Source of the DNA: Halomonas jincaotanensis
GTDB lineage: Bacteria > Pseudomonadota > Gammaproteobacteria > Pseudomonadales > Halomonadaceae
NCBI RefSeq assembly: GCF_018448785.1
Contig: NZ_JAHCLU010000010.1
Coordinates: forward strand, 1-64,000
Length of the DNA stretch: 64,000 nucleotides
Reading direction: 5' to 3'
The notes under the pieces are model-generated. The model was not told where the DNA came from. It did not search any database and saw only the letters and a list, made by a program, of their open reading frames with translations. Of this stretch, positions 44,129 through 51,940 are shown in pieces (within the stretch, counting starts at the first letter, position 1; every line of letters starts with the position of its first letter). A program made the position numbers and the translations under genes.

Positions 44129-45325
44129 ATGACAGGCCACAGCAGACTCGTGTTCATCGGCTTGATGGTCTTGGTGGGCCTCAACCTACGCCCCGCCCTT
44201 TCCTCCTTGGCTCCACTTCTAACGCGTATCCAGATCGATACCGGCCTGTCGGCACTCGCCATCGGCGCTCTGACTACCTTGCCTGTGCTCTGCCTGGGCC
44301 TGTTTGCCCCGATGGCACCCTGGCTTGCCAAGCGGCACGGAGCAGAACGCACCCTGTCACTTGCTTTGTTGGTGCTGGCCACAGGGTTATTGCTACGCGG
44401 TATACCGCTTTCACCGCTACTTTTCGCTGGCACCCTGCTGGTGGGCGCTGCCATCGGCGTGGCCGGCGCCTTGCTGCCCGCGCTGGTAAAGCGAGAGATG
44501 GCCGGTGGCGCCGACATCATGACGGGCGTTTACACCATGGCACTGTGCCTGGGTGGCGCTCTGGGGGCCGGATTGAGCATCCCGCTTGCCAACGCTCTCG
44601 GTGGCTGGCAGGTTGGACTGGCCAGTTGGTCGCTGCTGACGGCTCTGGCGCTGGCGGGTTGGGCTACCTTGATGCCGCGGCGTGCCATTGATGTGTCGAT
44701 CGCCGATACTGCCGGCTCGATGCGCGCGCTGCTAAGCCAACCGCTGGCCTGGCAGGTGATGCTGCTCATGGGTAGCCAGTCGTCGCTGGCCTACATTGTC
44801 TTCGGCTGGCTGCCCACCCTGCTGGTGGCCCGCGGTTACAGCGAAGCCGAGGCCGGCTGGATGATGGGCGCCTCGGTCATGTGTCAGCTACTCTCTGCCC
44901 TGCTTGCCCCTTGGCTCGCTCGCCTGGGACGCGACCAACGACCCGCACTGCTGGTGGTGCTCGGCTGCATTGCCACTGGTATTTGGCTGCTGCTGCTGGG
45001 GCCTCTGGCATGGCGCTGGATGGGGGTGATCCTGCTCGGCCTGGGACAAGGCGGCGGCTTCAGCTTGGCATTGACATTGATCGTCTTGCGATCCGGCACA
45101 TCACGGCTGGCCGGCAAGCTCTCCGGCTTGACCCAAGGCGGTGGTTACACCCTGGCGGCGCTAGGGCCGCTGGGCGTAGGTTTCATGCTGCATTTCGAGG
45201 TTGGCCTGGGGCGTATTACCTTCGTCTTGTTATTGATAACTGCCGTCGCCGCCGGTTTCGCCTGTCTGGCTGGTCGCAATCGACGCCTCGAGATCGATGA
45301 CGCGGGACGCCTGGTGACCCGCTGA
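44129..45325 (+). CDS. Major facilitator transporter, CynX/NimT family
   Basis: A ~398-residue protein with about twelve helices. It opens with RLVFIGLMVLVGLNLRPALS, the typical CynX/NimT start (LxxLNLRPAxxxxxPLL), followed by GLSALAIGALTTLPVLCLGLFAP and GVAGALLPALVKREM. Members export or import small polar compounds such as cyanate or nitroimidazole-type drugs; the substrate is unknown here. The start is unclear: ATGs at 44060 and 44090 overlap the previous gene; 44129 begins right before helix 1 and was chosen, but none has a strong ribosome-binding site. Confidence 0.8.
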   Translation: MTGHSRLVFIGLMVLVGLNLRPALSSLAPLLTRIQIDTGLSALAIGALTTLPVLCLGLFAPMAPWLAKRHGAERTLSLALLVLATGLLLRGIPLSPLLFAGTLLVGAAIGVAGALLPALVKREMAGGADIMTGVYTMALCLGGALGAGLSIPLANALGGWQVGLASWSLLTALALAGWATLMPRRAIDVSIADTAGSMRALLSQPLAWQVMLLMGSQSSLAYIVFGWLPTLLVARGYSEAEAGWMMGASVMCQLLSALLAPWLARLGRDQRPALLVVLGCIATGIWLLLLGPLAWRWMGVILLGLGQGGGFSLALTLIVLRSGTSRLAGKLSGLTQGGGYTLAALGPLGVGFMLHFEVGLGRITFVLLLITAVAAGFACLAGRNRRLEIDDAGRLVTR

Positions 45326-45403
45326 GAATAGCTCACTTGCCATGTTTGCGGCTGTGGTGCAGCGGTTTATCATCAAGTACGCTCATTGACTGCGAGGCGC
45401 ACC

Positions 45404-46444
45404 ATGACCGACGCCCCTACCCTGCTGATTCTTTACGCCGGCGGCACCGTGGGAATGGTAGATACGTCTCATGGCCTGGCGCCTGGCAAGGACTTTGCGG
45501 CGCGTCTAGACCTCGCCCTGGCCGGCCTTCCGCCGGCCCGCCGCTTGGCACTGCCGGATTTCAATGTAATCGAGCTCCCTGACCCCATCGACTCCAGCGC
45601 CGCCACGCCCCGCGACTGGCAGCGACTGGCGAAAGAGATCACCAGACGAAACCGGGAATACGCTGGCATCGTGGTACTTCATGGCACCGACACGCTGGCC
45701 TGGAGCGCCTCGAGCCTTGCCTATCAGTTGCAGGGAATCGACCGGCCAGTTGTGGTCACTGGCGCCATGCAGCCTTTGGAAGCACAGGGTAGCGATGCCC
45801 TGAATAATATCGAGATGGCGCTGCGCTTCGCCATCCTGCCTGCCCTGCAGGAAGTCACCATCGCCTTCGCCGGCAAATTGATGCGTGCTGTGCGCTCGCG
45901 CAAGCGACACACACAATCTCCAGATGCCTTCTTCAGCCCCAACTATCCCCTGCTCGGCGAATGGGTCAATCATGACGCCGTATTCTATGCCGATCGAAGC
46001 CTGACCACCCAACAACGCGGCGCCCCGCGTTTCGAGCTCCCCGACTACAACGCACTCGCCGATGGTGGGATCGCCCGCCTGGTACTCTGGCCAGGCATCA
46101 GCGCCCGGCAGGTAACTTACTGGCTGGAAGACGATCTCGTTCGTGGTGCCCTGCTGGAAGTCTGGGGAGGCGGCAACCTGCCGGACGACCCGGCATTGCT
46201 CGGTGTTCTGGCGCGAGCCAGCGGTGAGGGCAAACTACTGGCTGCAATCAGCCAGTGTCCTCAGGGCGGCATCGCTCCGGGCCATTACGCCGCGGGTCGC
46301 GCGTTGGCGGAAACGGGCGTGCTGTCTGGAGATGACATGACACCTGAGGCAGCGCTGACCAAGATCACCCATCTGCTCGCCCAGCCATTGAGCGAGGCTC
46401 AACGGCAGCAGCGCTTTCTCTCATCTCTGGTCGGCGAACGTTAG
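45404..46444 (+). CDS. ansA: L-asparaginase, AnsA (type I) family
   Basis: A 346-residue cytoplasmic enzyme: the N-terminal LLILYAGGTVGMVDTSHGLA with the nucleophile Thr (GGTVG), VVLHGTDTLAWSASSLAYQL with the second catalytic Thr-Asp, KRHTQSPDAFFSPNYPLLG and the C-terminal AISQCPQGGI. No signal peptide, as for type I enzymes. The start at 45404 follows GCGAGG; an in-frame ATG six codons earlier is less likely. Confidence 0.92.
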   Translation: MTDAPTLLILYAGGTVGMVDTSHGLAPGKDFAARLDLALAGLPPARRLALPDFNVIELPDPIDSSAATPRDWQRLAKEITRRNREYAGIVVLHGTDTLAWSASSLAYQLQGIDRPVVVTGAMQPLEAQGSDALNNIEMALRFAILPALQEVTIAFAGKLMRAVRSRKRHTQSPDAFFSPNYPLLGEWVNHDAVFYADRSLTTQQRGAPRFELPDYNALADGGIARLVLWPGISARQVTYWLEDDLVRGALLEVWGGGNLPDDPALLGVLARASGEGKLLAAISQCPQGGIAPGHYAAGRALAETGVLSGDDMTPEAALTKITHLLAQPLSEAQRQQRFLSSLVGER

Positions 46445-46567
46445 TGTCGCTGGCTCCCGACACCCCAAGCTGGCCCGATTGATTAGCGTTGACTTCACTC
46501 AAGCATCGCCCCAGCGAAACGGCTATGGTGAATGGGGATTATCACGACATGACGCAAGGAAAGAGTA

Positions 46568-46804
46568 ATGGAACATCCAGACCACCCCTTTACCGAACTC
46601 TTCGAACAGCTCGGTCTCGCCTCTGATCCCGCGTCGATCAAACGTTTCATTGATCGCCATGCACCGATACCTGATGAGATCGCCCTACCTGATGCTTCCT
46701 GCTGGAATGAGGGTCAGGCTGAATTCCTGCGCGAAGCCATCGAGGAGGATGCCGACTGGGCGGAAGTAGTCGATCACCTGAATGCCTCCCTGCGCAAGGA
46801 GTGA
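46568..46804 (+). CDS. DUF2789 family protein
   Basis: A 78-residue acidic protein with the family pattern FTELFEQLGLASDPASIKRF, PIPDEIALPDASCWNEGQAEFLREAI, DADWAEVVDHL. DUF2789 proteins are small soluble proteins of unknown role in Pseudomonas and Halomonas relatives. AAGGAAAG lies before the ATG at 46568. Confidence 0.85.
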   Translation: MEHPDHPFTELFEQLGLASDPASIKRFIDRHAPIPDEIALPDASCWNEGQAEFLREAIEEDADWAEVVDHLNASLRKE

Positions 46805-46850
46805 TTCAAGGATCCACGCGCCTCGCGAGCGATCCTCGTGTCATCACATG

Positions 46851-46874
46851 CCAACCCATAGCCCAACCCATAGC
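46851..46874. repeat. Two perfect 12-base tandem repeats
   Basis: CCAACCCATAGC occurs twice back to back at 46851-46862 and 46863-46874, between the DUF2789 stop and the stop of the small membrane-protein gene at 46902. The following bases (GCCATGCCCAAGGCCAAGCC) contain further weak copies. Confidence 0.65.
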
Positions 46875-46901
46875 GCCATGCCCAAGGCCAAGCCATTTAC
46901 C

Positions 46902-47087
46902 TCATGTCACACGGCCCGGCATCGCGCCGGGTTCCGGCGGTTCAGTCGCCATTATCAATAAATCATCGAGTTGCCCCGGGGCGATATCCGACATCCGCGG
47001 CATGGCGGCAACGCGTCTATCGAGATAATGCAGGACACCGAGTTGTGCGAACAGAACAACCAGACACAACAATAGGCCCGTTATCAC
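46902..47087 (-). CDS. Small membrane protein with GTG start
   Basis: A 61-residue protein with one N-terminal helix (MITGLLLCLVVLFAQLGVLH) and a soluble acidic tail (YLDRRVAAMPRMSDIAPGQL). The GTG at 47085-47087 was chosen because GAGGAA lies six bases upstream, whereas the open frame runs back to 47249 into the neighbouring gene. A hairpin lies just upstream. No family was recognised; it would be missed by a search requiring ATG or a longer frame. It could be a single-pass regulator or a remnant. Confidence 0.5.
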   Translation of the reverse strand: MITGLLLCLVVLFAQLGVLHYLDRRVAAMPRMSDIAPGQLDDLLIMATEPPEPGAMPGRVT

Positions 47088-47101
47088 CGTTGTTTCCTCA
47101 T

Positions 47102-47124
47102 AAATGCCGATGAAGTCGGCATTT
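47102..47124 (-). terminator. Perfect 9-base-pair hairpin between two minus-strand genes
   Basis: AAATGCCGA at 47102-47110 pairs with TCGGCATTT at 47116-47124 around a five-base loop. It lies 73 bases after the stop of the RatA-like gene and 15 bases before the start of the small membrane protein. It may terminate the upstream gene, or, as a leader hairpin just before the ribosome-binding site, control the small gene. Confidence 0.5.
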
Positions 47125-47196
47125 GAAGCGTAGTCCCAGCGGCCCTCGTGGCACAGATAGCCCGCTGATAATATTTTCCGATCAACGGTCAGAAGC

Positions 47197-47607
47197 TCAT
47201 AGCCTGTCTCCAACGCGCGCCAGTATCTGCCGACTGACCTTGCCGACAAGTGGCGTCGCCGCCCTGTTGACCGCCTTCTCGACCAGACGGTTGCGCAGCG
47301 AGTAAGTCAGGGTCAAGGCCACCTCAGTGCCCTCTTCGACCGGCGTAAGGCGATAACGCCCTTGATTATCCACGCCGCTCAACGACTCCCAGGCCAACAC
47401 CTCCGGCGCCCGACACTCGGTGATGACCACATCGAATGTCCAGTCACGCCCGACGGCATGGACATACCAGCGGTAACGGTCGTCGCCCAACGGTTCGATC
47501 CGCTCAATCAAGTCCGAGTAGTCGGCAAAGTCCTCGACCCTTTCGAGCAAGGCGAAGACGCGCTCGGGAGACGCCTTGACGATCGCGCTGTGTTCAATGG
47601 TGGCCAT
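47197..47607 (-). CDS. SRPBCC/RatA-like (Coq10-type) protein
   Basis: A 136-residue START-fold protein: IEHSAIVKASPERVFALLERVEDFADYSDLIERI at the start, WTFDVVITECRAPEVLAWESL, NQGRYRLTPVEEGTEVALTL, and a C-terminal helix. This is the polyketide-cyclase/Coq10/RatA group; a related protein binds ubiquinone and the E. coli RatA hinders ribosome assembly. Which applies is unclear. The start at 47607 was preferred since the domain begins immediately. Confidence 0.75.
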   Translation of the reverse strand: MATIEHSAIVKASPERVFALLERVEDFADYSDLIERIEPLGDDRYRWYVHAVGRDWTFDVVITECRAPEVLAWESLSGVDNQGRYRLTPVEEGTEVALTLTYSLRNRLVEKAVNRAATPLVGKVSRQILARVGDRL

Positions 47608-47679
47608 GCGGTTCCCTATTCGGCTAGCTATTGTCCCCACAATGTCGTTGAGTCAAGTGGATGTCCAGTTGCCAACGCC

Positions 47680-49104
47680 TCAGAGGTCACGCATCACCAG
47701 CGCGAACTCGATACGCTCAGGCGCGATTTCCTCGCCGGGCACCGGGATACGCACCACATGTCCAGAGCCCGGTGCCGCGGCGACGGATTCGCCCCGCCGA
47801 TTCTCGATGTGCTCCAGGGTGAAGCGCCGGTTGCCGCCAGGCAGCATCAGCTCCATGGAGTCATTTACCTCGAAGCGATTCTTGACGTCGACTTCCAGCA
47901 CGTTGCGATCGGGGTCGTAGCCGATGACCTCGCCGACGAACTGCTGATGGACGCCCACCGAGTTGCCCTGCTCGTAATTCTGATACTGGTCATGGACATG
48001 ACGGCGGTAGAAGCCTTCCGTATAACCGCGGTTGGCCAGGTTATCGAGTTCGTCCATCAGGCGGATGTCGAACGGCCAACCGGCAACGGCGTCGTCGATG
48101 GCGCGCCGGTAGACCTGGGCGGTGCGGGCGACGTAGTAATGCGACTTGGTACGCCCCTCGATCTTCAGCGAAGTGACGCCCATTTCGGCCAGTTGCGGCA
48201 CATGCTGGACGGCGCGAAGGTCCTTGGAGTTCATGATATAGGTGCCGTGTTCGTCCTCGTGCACCGGCATCAGCTCACCCGGACGGGTCCGGTCCTCAAT
48301 CAGCGCCGAGAGCTCATCCTGCCCTTCGACGCCACCGGCGGTCGCTGTGCTTTGCTCGGCCGCACTGCCGCCGCCGGAGGCGATCAAGCCGCCCTGCTGC
48401 CCCCCGTCCTGGGGCGTCCAGATGCCACTGGCGGCATGGGCGCGGGCCGAGTTGGCCGGCACCAGATCGCCGGTTTCGTCCTCCGCTGCCGCCACGGTGT
48501 TGTACTTCCAGCGACAGGCATTGGTGCAGGTGCCTTGGTTGGGGTCGCGATGATTGAAGTAACCGGACAACAGACAACGCCCCGAGTACGCAATGCACAG
48601 CGCGCCATGCACGAAGGTCTCGATCTCCAGGTCAGGGCATTCGGCGCGGATCTCGCCGATCTCGGCGAGCGACAGCTCGCGCGACAGGATGATGCGGCTG
48701 ATGCCCTGCTGCTGCCAGAACCGCGCCGCTGCCCAGTTGACCACGTTGGACTGGACCGAGAGATGGATCACCTGCTCGGGCCAACGCTCACGCACCATCA
48801 TGATCAGCCCCGGATCGGACATGATCAGCGCGTCGGGCCCGGCCTCGATCACCGGCTCCATGTCCCTCAGGTAGGTCTTGAGCTTGCTGTTGTGCGGCGC
48901 GATGTTCGAGGCCACGTAGAACTGCTTGCCCCGATCATGGGCGTAGGCGATCCCTTTGTGCAGGTTATCGATCTTGAAGTCGTTGTTGCGCACGCGCAGT
49001 GAATAGCGCGGCTGACCGGCATAGACCGCATCGGCGCCATAGGCAAACGCATAGCGCATGTTCTTGAAGGTGCCGGCGGGCGACAGCAGTTCAGGGGCTT
49101 TCAT
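47680..49104 (-). CDS. trhP: tRNA U34 hydroxylation protein TrhP (U32 peptidase family)
   Basis: A 474-residue U32-family protein: APELLSPAGTFKNMRYAFAYGADAVYAG, HLSVQSNVVNWAAARFW, the Cys-rich ALCIAYSGRCLLSGYFNHRDPNQGTCTNACRWKYN, EHGTYIMNSKDLRAVQHVPQL, SLKIEGRTKSHYYVA. TrhP (YegQ) makes 5-hydroxyuridine at tRNA wobble U34 using prephenate. Between the Cys-rich part and the EHGTYIMN part lies a low-complexity linker (Gly/Ala/Gln-rich) that is longer than expected. The gene is divergent to queC. Confidence 0.9.
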   Translation of the reverse strand: MKAPELLSPAGTFKNMRYAFAYGADAVYAGQPRYSLRVRNNDFKIDNLHKGIAYAHDRGKQFYVASNIAPHNSKLKTYLRDMEPVIEAGPDALIMSDPGLIMMVRERWPEQVIHLSVQSNVVNWAAARFWQQQGISRIILSRELSLAEIGEIRAECPDLEIETFVHGALCIAYSGRCLLSGYFNHRDPNQGTCTNACRWKYNTVAAAEDETGDLVPANSARAHAASGIWTPQDGGQQGGLIASGGGSAAEQSTATAGGVEGQDELSALIEDRTRPGELMPVHEDEHGTYIMNSKDLRAVQHVPQLAEMGVTSLKIEGRTKSHYYVARTAQVYRRAIDDAVAGWPFDIRLMDELDNLANRGYTEGFYRRHVHDQYQNYEQGNSVGVHQQFVGEVIGYDPDRNVLEVDVKNRFEVNDSMELMLPGGNRRFTLEHIENRRGESVAAAPGSGHVVRIPVPGEEIAPERIEFALVMRDL

Positions 49105-49349
49105 GGAGGGTCACCGTTGTCAGGACGATGGCGCGGGAAGAAGAATCATCACGCATTCCATACGGAACATTCCTTACAGAACATTTTTAACATGAGTCGT
49201 GCAAGGCGCGAGAGTCTAGCAACTGGCACTCACTCTGGCCAGATCAGGAGGGGATGCGTAAACTGCGACTCGCCGGACCGGACCCCGGACAGCGCACCAG
49301 GTAGGCCATACCTGACCGCCCGACAAATTCTCCGACAAGAGTCTCCCTC

Positions 49350-50126
49350 ATGACTATTTCTTCCGCTTGCCCGTCAGGCCGGGCTACCGTTGCCACCGTC
49401 GTGATTTACTCCGGCGGCATGGACTCCTACACGGTACTGCATCGCGCCCTACGCGAGGGTCTAACGGTACATGCCCTCTCCTTCGATTACGGCCAGCGCC
49501 ACCGCCGCGAACTGGCGATGGCAACCCGCGTATGCCAAGCACTCGGGGTACCACACCAGGTGGTGGATATCCGCGCCATTCATGGCCTGATCGACAACTC
49601 GGCGCTCACCGATACCGGCCGCGAGATGCCCGAGGGCGACTACGACGAAGCTAATCTCACTGCCACCGTCGTGCCCAACCGCAACATGATCCTGCTCTCG
49701 CTAGCCATCGCCAAGGCGGTCAACATCGGCGCCAGCCGGGTCGATTATGGTGCCCATGGCGGCGACCATGTGCTCTATCCGGATTGCCGCCCCGCGTTCG
49801 TCGAGGCGATGAACGCGGTTGCCGGCATCGCCAACTTCGACCCCGTTCAGTTACATGCCCCCTACCTGCAGTCGACCAAGGCGGAAATTCTCGCCGAAGG
49901 CCTCTCCATGGGGCTGGACTACGCCGACACCTGGACCTGTTATCGGGGCGGGGAACTGGCCTGCGGTCGATGCGGCAGCTGCCGTGAGCGCCTCGCGGCG
50001 TTTGGCGCCAATGGCGTTGAGGATCCCTTAAGCTATCTACAGCGGCCCGATGATGCCGCCAAGTCACAGCGGCCCGATAAGGCCGCCAGGGCACAGCGGC
50101 CCGATCCCGCCGCGGGAGGCGCGTGA
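49350..50126 (+). CDS. queC: 7-cyano-7-deazaguanine synthase QueC
   Basis: A 258-residue ATP-pyrophosphatase-type enzyme of queuosine synthesis: [18 protein letters not shown] (SGGxDS loop), [55 protein letters not shown] (zinc Cys). It turns carboxydeazaguanine to preQ0. The last ~25 residues are a repeat tail ([21 protein letters not shown]) that ordinary QueC lacks; the ordinary protein would end around GVEDPLSYL. It overlaps queE. Confidence 0.93.
   Translation: MTISSACPSGRATVATVVIYSGGMDSYTVLHRALREGLTVHALSFDYGQRHRRELAMATRVCQALGVPHQVVDIRAIHGLIDNSALTDTGREMPEGDYDEANLTATVVPNRNMILLSLAIAKAVNIGASRVDYGAHGGDHVLYPDCRPAFVEAMNAVAGIANFDPVQLHAPYLQSTKAEILAEGLSMGLDYADTWTCYRGGELACGRCGSCRERLAAFGANGVEDPLSYLQRPDDAAKSQRPDKAARAQRPDPAAGGA
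50039..50119 (+). repeat. Three 27-base tandem repeats at the queC 3' end
   Basis: Units begin at 50039, 50066 and 50093, each starting ACAGCGGCCCGAT, encoding the nine-residue motif (S/A)QRPDxAA with small change. The third runs to 50119, just before the queC stop; its final GGGAGG is the queE ribosome-binding site. Confidence 0.8.
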
Positions 50127-50770
50127 TGTATCAGGTCAAGGAGGCCTTCTACACCTTGCAGGGCGAAGGTGGCCAGGCCGGCCGGCCGAGTGTATTCTGC
50201 CGTTTCTCGGGCTGCAATCTCTGGTCGGGACGTGAAAAGGACCGCGCCACGGCCGCTTGTCGCTTCTGCGATACTGATTTCGTCGGCACCGAAGGCCAGA
50301 ACGGCGGACGCTTTGCGGATGCTCAGGCGCTGGCCAAGCACCTCGCCACACTCTGGCCCGACGAGAGTGGCCGCGCCACGCCCTACGTAGTGTTCACGGG
50401 TGGCGAGCCGCTCCTGCAGCTCGATTCACCCTTGATCGCTGCCCTGCATGCGAGGCATTTCGAGATCGCCGTGGAGACCAACGGTACCTTGCCGGCGCCG
50501 GCGGGCATCGACTGGTTGTGCGTCAGTCCCAAGGGAGGAAACGCCTTGGTGATAAACGCGGGTGACGAGCTCAAGCTGGTCTATCCTCAACCCGACGCTC
50601 CGCCGGAGCGTTTTACCGACCTGGGCTTTCGGCTGTTTTACCTGCAACCCATGGATCGCACGCCTCTGGGCCAGGCCAGCTCAAGCATGGAAGATACTCT
50701 GGCCTACTGTCTGAATAATCCGCAGTGGCGTCTGTCATTGCAGACTCACAAGATCACGGGGATCGCCTGA
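50126..50770 (+). CDS. queE: 7-carboxy-7-deazaguanine synthase QueE
   Basis: A 214-residue radical-SAM enzyme that makes carboxydeazaguanine from carboxytetrahydropterin. Seen: YTLQGEGGQAGRPSVFCRFS, the cluster-binding CRFSGCNLW with CRFCDTDF, TGGEPLLQLD, and HFEIAVETNGT. There is an insertion (SGREKDRATAA) between the first two Cys and the last pair, as in gammaproteobacterial QueE. The ATG at 50126 was chosen because GGGAGG lies six bases before it; the overlapping GTG at 50123 is the alternative. Confidence 0.92.
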   Translation: MYQVKEAFYTLQGEGGQAGRPSVFCRFSGCNLWSGREKDRATAACRFCDTDFVGTEGQNGGRFADAQALAKHLATLWPDESGRATPYVVFTGGEPLLQLDSPLIAALHARHFEIAVETNGTLPAPAGIDWLCVSPKGGNALVINAGDELKLVYPQPDAPPERFTDLGFRLFYLQPMDRTPLGQASSSMEDTLAYCLNNPQWRLSLQTHKITGIA

Positions 50771-51615
50771 TGACCCTCTTTGTCAACCGCCTGACGCAGC
50801 TCGACGTATCGCTATGGTGCCCGCGTCGCGGCCTGGTCGGCGCCAGCTGGCACATAGACGTGGAACTCGACGGCGAGCTCGGCGAGGATGGCATGCTCTT
50901 CGACTTCGGCGAGGTCAAGCCGTGGATCAAGTCCCGGCTGGATGCCGGCGCGGACCACACCCTGCTGGTACCCACTCGCGCTGCCGGGGTGGAATTGCAT
51001 GATTGTCGCGAAGGCCTGTGCGTGCGCGCCTCCCTACCCTACGCGTTCGAGGTGCGCGCGCCTCGACAGGCGCTGACGCTGCTGCCCTGGCAAGAAATCA
51101 GCACCGAGCGTCTGGCTGCCCATATGGCGGCTGAATTGATGCGACGCCCGCCGCCGAGGGTCAGCGACATCCGCCTTCACCTGCGCGAGGAAACCATCGA
51201 GGGGCCAGCCTATACCTACAGCCACGGACTGAGACGCCACGCCGGCAACTGCCAGCGCATCGCCCATGGCCATCGCTCACGCCTGCATGTCTGGCAGCAA
51301 GGCCATCGTGTCCCGGCCCTCGAGCAACAGTGGTGTGACTGGCTTAACAATCGTTACCTGTTCGATCAACGGGATATCGTCGATAGCGGCGAATCCGGAT
51401 CTCGAGACCAAGTCGCGAGCCACTACCTGTCGCCGCAGGGCAGCTTTTTCCTGAGCCTACCTCGCGAGCGTTGCGCGGTACTGCCGACACCGACCACCGT
51501 CGAGCAGATTGCTGCCTGGCTCGCCGAGGCAATCACCCGAGAAACCGGTACCGCCACACGCGTCCAGGCCTTCGAGGGTATCGACAAGGGCGCCATCGCA
51601 GAGGCACGGCCATGA
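50770..51615 (+). CDS. queD: Tandem 6-carboxytetrahydropterin synthase QueD
   Basis: A 281-residue protein of two PTPS modules; ordinary QueD is about 120 residues. Module 1 (1-150) keeps FDFGEVKPWI and ADHTLLV (Asp62-His63) and ends with IRLHLREETIEGPAYTY, but has SWHIDVEL where the zinc HGH should be. Module 2 (150-281) starts YSHGLRRHAGNCQRIAHGHR with His152, Cys161, His166 and His168 (zinc and catalytic Cys), but the Asp-His pair is replaced by Asn193-Asn194. Between them the full set is present once. The ATG at 50770 overlaps the queE stop by one base. It should make 6-carboxytetrahydropterin from dihydroneopterin triphosphate. Confidence 0.8.
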   Translation: MTLFVNRLTQLDVSLWCPRRGLVGASWHIDVELDGELGEDGMLFDFGEVKPWIKSRLDAGADHTLLVPTRAAGVELHDCREGLCVRASLPYAFEVRAPRQALTLLPWQEISTERLAAHMAAELMRRPPPRVSDIRLHLREETIEGPAYTYSHGLRRHAGNCQRIAHGHRSRLHVWQQGHRVPALEQQWCDWLNNRYLFDQRDIVDSGESGSRDQVASHYLSPQGSFFLSLPRERCAVLPTPTTVEQIAAWLAEAITRETGTATRVQAFEGIDKGAIAEARP

Positions 51616-51905
51616 GTCACGATGTAGACGCACAAGAGGCGGATACCGTCACCGGCGATGGCTGCCGTCCCGGTTGTGGTGCCTGCTGCATTGCGCCTTC
51701 GATCAGTTCAGCAATTCCCGGTATGCCAGACGGCAAGCGGGCCGGGGAGCGCTGTTTACAGTTGGACGACGCCAATCTTTGCCGACTCTTCGATGACCCA
51801 CGTCGGCCGAGGGTATGTGAAGCATTCCGCTTCGATCGTGACCTCTGTGGCGACCACCGCCACCAGGCACTGGAAAGAATCGCCACCATGGAACTGGCCA
51901 CCTGA
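51612..51905 (+). CDS. YkgJ-type Cys-cluster protein
   Basis: A 97-residue protein with the CxxCxxCC-like GCRPGCGACCIAPS near the N-terminus, then ERCLQLDDANLCRLFDDPRRPRVCEAFRF with further Cys, as in the YkgJ family (predicted to bind iron or zinc). It overlaps queD by ATGA and is in the queCED operon. Function unknown. Confidence 0.85.
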   Translation: MSHDVDAQEADTVTGDGCRPGCGACCIAPSISSAIPGMPDGKRAGERCLQLDDANLCRLFDDPRRPRVCEAFRFDRDLCGDHRHQALERIATMELAT

Positions 51906-51940
51906 TCGTCACCATCCTCGCTCGCGTCACTATCACGGCC

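Noticed and set aside
47197..47607. RatA toxin of a toxin-antitoxin pair
   Set aside because: The RatA label comes from family similarity; no RatB/RnfH-type partner gene lies next to it, so a toxin-antitoxin system is not supported here.
47362..49002. Plus-strand 546-residue frame opposite trhP
   Set aside because: The opposite strand encodes a complete TrhP; this frame has no independent support.
49180..49349. Possible preQ1 riboswitch before queC (GAGTCTAGCAACTGGCACTC hairpin-like part)
   Set aside because: The bases do not fit the preQ1-I or preQ1-II patterns (no A-rich pseudoknot tail or matching loop), and no ribosome-binding site is sequestered.
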